This document shows, in pieces, positions 13,177 to 17,318 of a stretch of DNA of 17,318 nucleotides. The stretch lies in NCBI GenBank assembly GCA_007128675.1, contig SKWY01000023.1, forward strand, positions 1 through 17,318, written 5' to 3'. Each line of letters begins with the position of its first letter. The stretch's first letter is position 1. Made by a program: the position numbers and the translations under genes. Below the pieces are notes generated by a model. That model saw only the letters and a program-made list of their open reading frames with translations. It was not told where the DNA came from and searched no databases. The DNA is from Deltaproteobacteria bacterium (GTDB taxonomy: Bacteria > Myxococcota > Myxococcia > SLRQ01).

Positions 13177-13207
13177 CCCCGAAGCTTCACTTTCGGAGGC
13201 TTCGGGG
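13177..13207 (-). promoter_or_regulatory. Strong hairpin in the rplL-rpoB spacer
   Basis: A 12-nt inverted repeat (arms 13177-13188 and 13196-13207, one mismatch) with a 7-nt loop lies between rplL and rpoB. No U-run follows on the minus strand, so it is not a classic terminator. In E. coli the same spacer holds a partial attenuator and an RNase III site that set the rpoB to rplL ratio. An analogous role here is an inference. No other feature is seen in the 135-nt spacer. Confidence 0.55.
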
Positions 13208-13241
13208 CTCATCCTTGACCGCGAAAGGTCAGAAGCCGTAA

Positions 13242-13616
13242 CTACTTGACCTCTACCTCGGCTCCAACATCGGCCAACTTCTTCTTGGCCTCCTCGGCCT
13301 CTTCCTTGGAAACTCCTTCCTTCACAGGCTTGGGAGCTCCCTCAACGAGATCCTTGGCCTCCTTGAGACCGAGGCCGGTCAAAGCGCGAACCTCCTTGAT
13401 CACATTGATCTTCTTGGCGCCAGCCGCCTTGAGGATCACGTCGAACTCGGTCTTCTCCTCCGCCGCGGCCTCACCGCCGGCGCCAGGGGCGGCCGCCACG
13501 GCAACCGGAGCCGCAGCCGACACTCCCCACTTCTCCTCTAGAATCTTTACGAGCTCAGCGGCGTCCATGACCGTCAGCTCGGACAGTTGATCAGCAATAC
13601 TATTGAGATCAGGCAT
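13242..13616 (-). CDS. rplL: 50S ribosomal protein L7/L12
   Basis: L7/L12 forms the flexible stalk that recruits and stimulates EF-Tu, EF-G and other translational GTPases. It is present in several copies per ribosome. The 124-residue product shows the N-terminal dimerisation and L10-binding part (PDLNSIADQLSELTV), an Ala/Gly/Pro-rich hinge around residues 35-55, and the C-terminal domain with FDVILKAAGAKKINVIK and GLGLKEAKDLVE. The ATG chosen has AGGAG about ten bases upstream. The open frame extends further, but that stretch is not L12-like. It lies 159 nt after rplJ and 135 nt before rpoB. Stop codon TAG. Confidence 0.97.
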   Translation of the reverse strand: MPDLNSIADQLSELTVMDAAELVKILEEKWGVSAAAPVAVAAAPGAGGEAAAEEKTEFDVILKAAGAKKINVIKEVRALTGLGLKEAKDLVEGAPKPVKEGVSKEEAEEAKKKLADVGAEVEVK

Positions 13617-13685
13617 TTTTCTTTCTCCTGGACCATGTCCTGTTTCCGGCTCGAGTGCCGATGAGCAGAACACGGACTATCATCA

Positions 13686-13699
13686 GCCCAAAAATGGGC
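13686..13699 (-). other. Small hairpin in the rplJ-rplL spacer
   Basis: GCCCA/TGGGC forms a perfect 5-bp stem with a TTTT loop within the 159-nt spacer between rplJ and rplL. It may have no function. No terminator or promoter is evident elsewhere in the spacer. Confidence 0.25.
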
Positions 13700-13775
13700 A
13701 TGGTTTTCATTGATTTGAACTTGGACCAGGCCCGGGGCGAGTCACCGAAGAGCGACCACCTTGCAGGCCCATCTT

Positions 13776-14294
13776 CTACTCCGTTTTCTCGGACTTCGCC
13801 TTGAGCACTTGAGCTAGCTGAGACGCAGGTGTGTTCATCAGGCGCAGCAGCGACTGCGCTGGCGTGTTCAACATGCCCAGCAGCTGACCGCGAAGCTCTG
13901 GTAGACCCGGCAGCTTCGAGAGTGCTTCCACATCCTTGGTGGAATAAAGCTTTCCACCGACCATACCGGCCTTGACCTCGAGCTTGCCCGCATTCTCCTT
14001 CAGGAAACCGTGTAGGATCTTGGCGGGGGCCACGACATCGTCGTAGCCGATCACAACGGCCGTCGGACCAACGAAATGCTCGCTAATCTTCTCGGCATCG
14101 GTACCCTCGGCGGCTCGCTTGGCCAAGGTATTCTTGACCACACGATACTCAACGCCGCTCTCACGGAACCGCTTTCGAAGCTCGGTCGCGTCGGAGACCG
14201 ACAAACCGCTGAAAGCAACCGCTAGAGTTGCCTCGGCCTTCTGGAAACGTTGTTGAAGGTCGCTTATGAAGTGCTCTTTTTCAGTACGCGTCAC
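13776..14294 (-). CDS. rplJ: 50S ribosomal protein L10
   Basis: L10 anchors the L7/L12 dimers to the large subunit and, with L12 bound, represses translation of its own mRNA in many bacteria. The 172-residue product is typical. Its N-terminal rRNA-binding domain contains YRVVKNTLAKRA. Its C-terminal helix carries the L12-binding segments, with a repeated LMNTPA / MLNTPA motif. The start is a GTG (VTRTEKEHF...), fixed by an extended Shine-Dalgarno sequence, AAGGAGGTGAA (14311-14301), at ideal spacing. The first upstream ATG lies within leader sequence without homology. It is preceded by a 298-nt structured leader. Stop codon TAG. Confidence 0.96.
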   Translation of the reverse strand: MTRTEKEHFISDLQQRFQKAEATLAVAFSGLSVSDATELRKRFRESGVEYRVVKNTLAKRAAEGTDAEKISEHFVGPTAVVIGYDDVVAPAKILHGFLKENAGKLEVKAGMVGGKLYSTKDVEALSKLPGLPELRGQLLGMLNTPAQSLLRLMNTPASQLAQVLKAKSEKTE

Positions 14295-14314
14295 GTTTTC
14301 TTCACCTCCTTTCC

Positions 14315-14355
14315 GCGCGAGATTGGCACGAGTCGGCAGCCCGATCTCGTGTCGC
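14315..14355 (-). promoter_or_regulatory. Two mutually exclusive stems before the rplJ ribosome-binding site
   Basis: Stem A pairs 14351-14346 (CACGAG) with 14332-14327 (CTCGTG) and is extended by TCGG/CCGA around a 4-nt loop, giving 10 bp with one bulged A. Stem B pairs 14349-14344 (CGAGAT) with 14323-14318 (ATCTCG), plus GCG/CGC after a 3-nt bulge. Both use 14346-14349, so only one can form at a time. Stem B ends within a few bases of the Shine-Dalgarno sequence at 14311-14301. Confidence 0.5.
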
Positions 14356-14417
14356 GTGGGCCATCCTCGGACCCACCTCACGCGGAAAGACGTGAAGCAT
14401 AGAAAACCGAAAGGACA

Positions 14418-14445
14418 GCCCCCCTGGCCGACGGCCCGAGGGGGC
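14418..14445 (-). other. GC-rich hairpin in the rplJ leader
   Basis: GCCCCC...GGGGGC arms enclose a GGCC/GGCC pair. On the minus strand it is followed by TGTCCTTTCGGTTTTCT, which is T-rich but interrupted. It could be a weak terminator or attenuator between rplKA and rplJL, or part of the L10 leader fold. Confidence 0.4.
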
Positions 14446-14555
14446 GTAGTGCTCCTCGAAACCCTCGTCTGGACAGGCCGGCCCGAAAGCCGATTACCTC
14501 GAGATGAGACCTGCCGTCTTCGACCAGGAATACTTCTATTCGAATCTGTTTCCTT

Positions 14556-14579
14556 GTCCGCTAGAAGAACCTAGCGGAC
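14556..14579 (-). other. Perfect 9-bp hairpin just after rplA
   Basis: GTCCGCTAG and CTAGCGGAC form a perfect 9-bp stem with a 6-nt loop, starting 13 nt after the rplA stop. A U-run is absent, so it is more likely a 3'-end stabiliser, a processing site or the base of the leader fold than an intrinsic terminator. Confidence 0.5.
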
Positions 14580-14592
14580 TTAAATGACCTCT

Positions 14593-15294
14593 CTACTTTT
14601 GAATGTGGGCCTGCAGTTCGACCGTATCCAGGAAGATGCCTGGCCCCATGGTCGAGGATATGGCGGCCTTCTTGAGATAAGTACCCTTGGCGGCCGCTGG
14701 CTTGGCCTTCATGATGGTATCGAGCAGCGTTACGACGTTCTCCTGAATCTTCTCGCTCTCGAAGGAGATCTTGCCGACAGGAGCATGAATGATGCCTGCC
14801 TTTTCGACGCGAAACTCGATCTTGCCTGCCTTTGCTTCCTTGACCGCCTTGGATACATCCATGGTGACCGAGCCCACCTTCGGGTTCGGCATCAAGCCGC
14901 GTGGCCCCAGGATGCGTCCCAACCTGCCGACCACCCCCATCATATCGGGTGTGGCGATGGCCTTGTCGAACTCCAGCCAGCCTTCCTGCACCTTCGCCGC
15001 AAGATCGTCGGCTCCCACCACATCCGCTCCGGCCTCCTCGGCCTCCGTGGCCTTCTCACCCTTGGCGAAGACGGCCACGCGGACGGTTCGGCCGGTACCA
15101 TGCGGCAGAACAACCGCGCCTCGGACCATCTGATCGGCGTGCCTCGGGTCGACGCCGAGGTTCATCGAAACCTCTACCGTCTCATCGAACTTGGAGTGCT
15201 TGACCTTCTTCAGGGTATCGATTGCCTCGGAAAGGGGATACTTCCTGTCGCGTTCGACCGTTGCCAACGCGGCCTTGTGCTTCTTGCCTGCCAT
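14593..15294 (-). CDS. rplA: 50S ribosomal protein L1
   Basis: L1 forms the mobile stalk near the E site that helps tRNA leave, and in many bacteria it represses the rplKA mRNA. The 233-residue product from MAGKKHKAAL has the family hallmarks GRILGPRGLMPNPKVGSV and the C-terminal SSTMGPGIFLD. The ATG at 15294 has GGAG eight bases upstream and matches the usual L1 N-terminus. A second in-frame ATG at 15330 also has a strong GGGAGGT site and would add 12 residues (MSRPPGPHGEDE) with no family counterpart that I know. The 106-nt gap to rplK holds an imperfect GGCC/GGCC hairpin. Stop codon TAG. Confidence 0.95.
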   Translation of the reverse strand: MAGKKHKAALATVERDRKYPLSEAIDTLKKVKHSKFDETVEVSMNLGVDPRHADQMVRGAVVLPHGTGRTVRVAVFAKGEKATEAEEAGADVVGADDLAAKVQEGWLEFDKAIATPDMMGVVGRLGRILGPRGLMPNPKVGSVTMDVSKAVKEAKAGKIEFRVEKAGIIHAPVGKISFESEKIQENVVTLLDTIMKAKPAAAKGTYLKKAAISSTMGPGIFLDTVELQAHIQK

Positions 15295-15400
15295 TTCATC
15301 TTCTCCATGCGGTCCTGGCGGCCGGCTCATCTTTGGCTGACCTCCCGCAAGCTGGGGTTTGTTCGTTGGCCAGTCCAAGCTAGGGACGGCCCTGTTCCTC

Positions 15401-15829
15401 TCAACTGACCATTTCGATGCCCATGGAGCGGGCGGTGCCGGCGATTGTCTTCACCGCCGCGTCGAGATCGCTAGCCGTCAGGTCGGGATCCTTGAGTTTT
15501 GCGATATCCTCGACCTGCTTCCGGGTAACCTTGCCGACGAGCTCCTTACCGGTCAGCCCCGAACCCTTCTCCAGACCCGCGGCCTTCAACAACAGCACGG
15601 CGGCGGGAGGCGTCTTCGTAATGAAGCTGAAGGAACGATCGGCATACACCGTAATGATGACCGGTATGACGTAGCCCTCCTTTGCGGCTTCCTGCGTCGC
15701 GGCGTTGAACTGCTTGCAAAACTCCATGATGTTCACGCCGTGCTGCCCCAAAGCCGGGCCGACGGGCGGTGAGGGGTTCGCCTTGCCCGCGGGGCACTGC
15801 AGCTTGATCTGTCCGATGATCTTCTTCAT
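15401..15829 (-). CDS. rplK: 50S ribosomal protein L11
   Basis: L11 forms part of the GTPase-associated centre with 23S rRNA. It affects factor binding and the RelA-dependent stringent response, and it lies in the thiostrepton site. The 142-residue product starts MKKIIGQIKLQ. It includes the proline-rich N-terminal switch segment PSPPVGPALGQHGVNI and the rRNA-binding C-terminal domain, ending GTARSMGIEMV. AAGGTG lies about eight bases before ATG. It follows nusG by 44 nt, a gap containing a hairpin with a U6 run, and precedes rplA. Stop codon TGA. Confidence 0.97.
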   Translation of the reverse strand: MKKIIGQIKLQCPAGKANPSPPVGPALGQHGVNIMEFCKQFNAATQEAAKEGYVIPVIITVYADRSFSFITKTPPAAVLLLKAAGLEKGSGLTGKELVGKVTRKQVEDIAKLKDPDLTASDLDAAVKTIAGTARSMGIEMVS

Positions 15830-15855
15830 CTCGAATCACCTTGCTCTACTGGCTG

Positions 15856-15886
15856 AAAAAAGAAGCTCCCGCGCTAGGAAACCTTC
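15856..15886 (-). terminator. Possible weak attenuator between nusG and rplK
   Basis: An imperfect stem (GAAG...CTTC with inner wobble pairs, 15886-15862) overlaps the nusG stop and is followed directly by six T residues on the minus strand (15861-15856). The stem is weak (one mismatch, two G-U pairs), so at most partial termination is expected. It would lower rplKA expression relative to nusG. Confidence 0.3.
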
Positions 15887-16410
15887 TCGACCTGAACGAA
15901 ATCCAGCTCCACCGGGGTATCCCGGCCGAACATGGATAATAGAACCTTGACCTTGCCCTTGTCCGGGCGCACGACTTCCACCACCCCCTGAAAGCCGCTG
16001 AACGGACCGTCGGAGACTCGAACTTGATCTCCGACTCCGAACTCCACCTTGGGCTTCGGCTTCTCCTCGCCCGCGGAGATCTGACCTATGATCCTTCGCA
16101 CCTCGGGTTCGGGAACGGGGGGCGGGTTCTTGGCGTTGCCCACGAAACCCGTAACCTTCGGCGTGTTCTTCACGCAGTGCCAGGTACGGTCATTGAGCAC
16201 CATCTTGACGAGGATGTATCCAGGAAAGAACTTCCGCTTGCTGGTTCGCCGCTCCCCTCGAACCATCTCGACGACATTCTCCATGGGAATGAGAACCTCT
16301 TCGAAATAGTCGGCTAGCCCGTCGGAACGAATGCGCTCCTCTAGGGACTTCTTGGCCTTGTTCTCGTACCCCGAGTAGGTATGGACCACGTACCACTTCT
16401 TGTCGGCCAT
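15874..16410 (-). CDS. nusG: Transcription antitermination/elongation factor NusG
   Basis: NusG binds RNA polymerase through its N-terminal domain and Rho or ribosomal S10 through its KOW domain, linking transcription with translation and termination. The 178-residue product starts MADKKWYVVHTYSG, the classic NGN opening. It contains KRKFFPGYILVKM and then the KOW segment (VGDQVRVSDGPFSGFQGVVEVV), ending DFVQVEKVS. The ATG at 16410 has GGGAG about eight bases upstream. The longer open frame upstream is spacer and is rejected. It lies 58 nt after secE, the usual secE-nusG pairing. Stop codon TAG. Confidence 0.97.
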   Translation of the reverse strand: MADKKWYVVHTYSGYENKAKKSLEERIRSDGLADYFEEVLIPMENVVEMVRGERRTSKRKFFPGYILVKMVLNDRTWHCVKNTPKVTGFVGNAKNPPPVPEPEVRRIIGQISAGEEKPKPKVEFGVGDQVRVSDGPFSGFQGVVEVVRPDKGKVKVLLSMFGRDTPVELDFVQVEKVS

Positions 16411-16468
16411 TGAGTTCTCCCTGGTGCGCAATGTGGCTGTAGTAGCTGTTGCGTCGTTCGACAAAACG

Positions 16469-16867
16469 TCACCCTCCAAGGTACCTGGGAACCTCGTATA
16501 TCCGGTTGGTGAATCCCGCCCAGGTCAAGTCGAAGACACCTAGAATCACTGCCACCACGGCAGTGCAAACTAGCACGGCGATTGTCGCCGCTTTGGTTTC
16601 CTGCGCCCTAGGCCAGGTGACCTTGCGCAGCTCGGAGACAATCTCCAAGGAGACATCTCGGGCGTCCTTGCGCATCCAGATGGCTATCGCCGCGCCAAAC
16701 GAGACAACGAACCCGATAAGAGACGTCAGGGTCCACTCCTCGCCCACGATACGCGTATCAACCCATCCGGCCCAATCCCACGCCATTCGCAGGATCTCAG
16801 TCAGGAACATCCCGATGAGGACGGCAAAGAGAAAATAAGAAATTGCGACCAGGCGTACGTTGGTCAT
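16469..16867 (-). CDS. secE: Preprotein translocase subunit SecE
   Basis: SecE clamps SecY in the inner-membrane protein-conducting channel. The 132-residue product is the longer, three-helix form seen in E. coli. Hydrophobic segments lie at about residues 5-25, 43-60 and 88-112. The conserved cytoplasmic amphipathic part ELRKVTWPRAQET comes just before the last helix. The start MTNVRLVAIS lies 12 nt after the encoded CCA of tRNA-Trp. A longer frame would overlap the tRNA and is rejected. The ribosome-binding site is weak (GGAT). Stop codon TGA. Confidence 0.94.
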   Translation of the reverse strand: MTNVRLVAISYFLFAVLIGMFLTEILRMAWDWAGWVDTRIVGEEWTLTSLIGFVVSFGAAIAIWMRKDARDVSLEIVSELRKVTWPRAQETKAATIAVLVCTAVVAVILGVFDLTWAGFTNRIYEVPRYLGG

Positions 16868-16879
16868 GATGTGATCCGA

Positions 16880-16956
16880 TGGCAGGCCAGGAGGGATTCG
16901 AACCCCCAACCCGCGGTTTTGGAGACCGCTGCTCTACCAATTGGAGCTACTGGCCT
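16880..16956 (-). tRNA. tRNA-Trp (anticodon CCA), with encoded CCA end
   Basis: The minus strand folds as a full cloverleaf. It has a 7-bp acceptor stem AGGCCAG/CTGGCCT, a GCTC/GAGC D-stem, an anticodon stem GCGGT/ACCGC with loop CTCCAAA (anticodon CCA), and a GGGGG/CCCTC T-stem with the TTCGAAT loop. The discriminator is G (16883), followed by a genomic CCA (16882-16880). It sits between rpmG (29 nt) and secE (12 nt), so it must be cut from the shared transcript. A tRNA-Trp before secE is common in many bacteria. Confidence 0.97.
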
Positions 16957-16985
16957 GAATCCGATTCGATGAGGTTTGAAAAAAA

Positions 16986-17147
16986 TTACTTGGTCTCCTT
17001 GTGAAGACGATGCCCCCGACACCTTGGGCAGTACTTCTTCATCTGCAGCTTATCTGGCGTCTTTCGCTTGTTCTTGGTGGTCGAGTAGTTGCGCTCCCTA
17101 CAGGCCTCGCACTCGAGATGGACAATGTTTCTATTACCTTTGGGCAT
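16986..17147 (-). CDS. rpmG: 50S ribosomal protein L33 (zinc-ribbon form)
   Basis: L33 is a small large-subunit protein near the E site. The 53-residue product MPKGNRNIVHLECEAC... carries two CxxC pairs, at residues 13/16 and 40/43, so it is the zinc-binding C+ type. The middle has the family pattern NYSTTKNKRKTPDKLQMKKYCPRC. The start chosen has GGGGA about eight bases upstream. The frame stays open 11 codons further, but those overlap the spacer hairpin. It lies between a tuf 3' end (59 nt) and tRNA-Trp (29 nt). Stop codon TAA, followed by a T-run. Confidence 0.96.
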   Translation of the reverse strand: MPKGNRNIVHLECEACRERNYSTTKNKRKTPDKLQMKKYCPRCRGHRLHKETK

Positions 17148-17160
17148 GACAAATTCCCCG

Positions 17161-17184
17161 CCCGGTGACGTATTTCGCACCGGG
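17161..17184 (-). other. Hairpin between tuf and rpmG
   Basis: A perfect 7-bp stem CCCGGTG/CACCGGG with a 10-nt loop fills the centre of the 59-nt spacer. Its promoter-distal end touches the GGGGA ribosome-binding site of rpmG. No U-run follows. It may be a processing site, a partial attenuator or a brake on rpmG translation. Confidence 0.45.
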
Positions 17185-17197
17185 CCAAAACTTCTTG

Positions 17198-17318
17198 GCG
17201 ACCGTACTACTCGATGATCTCGGATACCACGCCGGCACCTACCGTCCGGCCACCCTCGCGAACCGCGAACCGAAGCTCCTTCTCCATCGCGATCGGCGTT
17301 ATCAGCACTACATCGAAC
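17198..17318. repeat. Terminal direct repeat, right copy (tuf 3' end)
   Basis: Exact copy of positions 1-121. The match begins at gcgaccgtac and runs to the last base. Only this copy shows the sequence downstream of the tuf stop, which leads into rpmG. The sequence downstream of the complete tuf at 10-1200 is not present in the window. Confidence 0.97.
17207..17318 (-). CDS. tuf: Elongation factor Tu, 3' end only (cut by window edge)
   Basis: The last 36 codons and the TAG stop of an EF-Tu gene, ending VVSEIIE, are identical to the end of the complete tuf at 10-1200. In genomes of this layout this would be a second tuf gene upstream of rpmG and tRNA-Trp. Since the identity is exact and stops at the window end, the piece may simply be the assembler's overlap and not an independent sequence. 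The 5' part lies outside the window. Confidence 0.9.
   Translation of the reverse strand, partial: FDVVLITPIAMEKELRFAVREGGRTVGAGVVSEIIE

Larger units (their letters stand above)
14295..14592 (-). promoter_or_regulatory. rplJ (L10-type) mRNA leader
   Basis: This 298-nt spacer between rplA and rplJ contains no gene but several stems. In order of transcription they are: a perfect 9-bp stem (14579-14556), a GC-rich hairpin (14445-14418), an imperfect TGGGTCC/GGCCCA hairpin between about 14385 and 14350, and two mutually exclusive stems just before the ribosome-binding site (14355-14315). L10 or its complex with L12 binds such a leader in E. coli and many other bacteria. I infer the same role from position and structure. 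I could not identify the L10 kink-turn with certainty. Confidence 0.6.

Noticed and set aside
16979..17008. Intrinsic terminator after rpmG (T7 run with an upstream 6-bp stem)
   Set aside because: The stem is inside the coding end, includes a wobble pair, and lies about seven bases from the T-run. tRNA-Trp and secE directly downstream need the transcript to continue.

Overview
The window is a ribosomal-protein/RNA-polymerase/elongation-factor cluster of a bacterium. Every gene lies on the minus strand and is read from high to low coordinates. In transcription order it holds: the 3' end of a tuf gene, rpmG, tRNA-Trp, secE, nusG, rplK, rplA, rplJ, rplL, rpoB (interrupted by an in-frame TAG), rpoC, rpsL, rpsG, fusA, and a complete tuf. 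The DNA is moderately GC-rich. From memory, the beta and beta' N-termini and the overall beta length (about 1,397 residues across the stop) resemble Myxococcota / former Deltaproteobacteria. That placement is an inference and was not searched.

Layout. 17318-16469: EF-Tu tail, L33, tRNA-Trp and SecE. 16410-13242: NusG, then L11, L1, L10 and L7/L12, with a 298-nt structured leader before rplJ that fits an L10 autoregulatory leader. 13106-4641: RNA polymerase beta and beta'. 4449-10: the str cluster (S12, S7, EF-G, EF-Tu), with a candidate promoter just after rpoC. The genes together supply the transcription core, its NusG link to the ribosome, the L1 and L7/L12 stalks, the decoding-site protein S12, the two GTPase elongation factors and part of the Sec channel. 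rplJ, rpoC and fusA start at GTG. No stretch longer than 300 nt lacks a gene. I see no mobile element, CRISPR array or phage gene.

Three things stand out. (1) rpoB carries an in-frame amber codon directly followed by an in-frame ATG, which would give 813-aa and 583-aa beta halves with no other residue lost. It may be a natural split, a readthrough site, or a sequence error. (2) The first and last 121 bases of the window are identical, both being a tuf 3' end. This is what a de Bruijn assembler gives when it collapses two tuf copies, so the contig is probably a false circle and not a 17.2-kb replicon. (3) The interior of tuf uses codons (ACG, TTG, ATA, AGG, GGG) quite unlike its neighbours, which is odd for a highly expressed gene and may mark a chimera, gene conversion or transfer.
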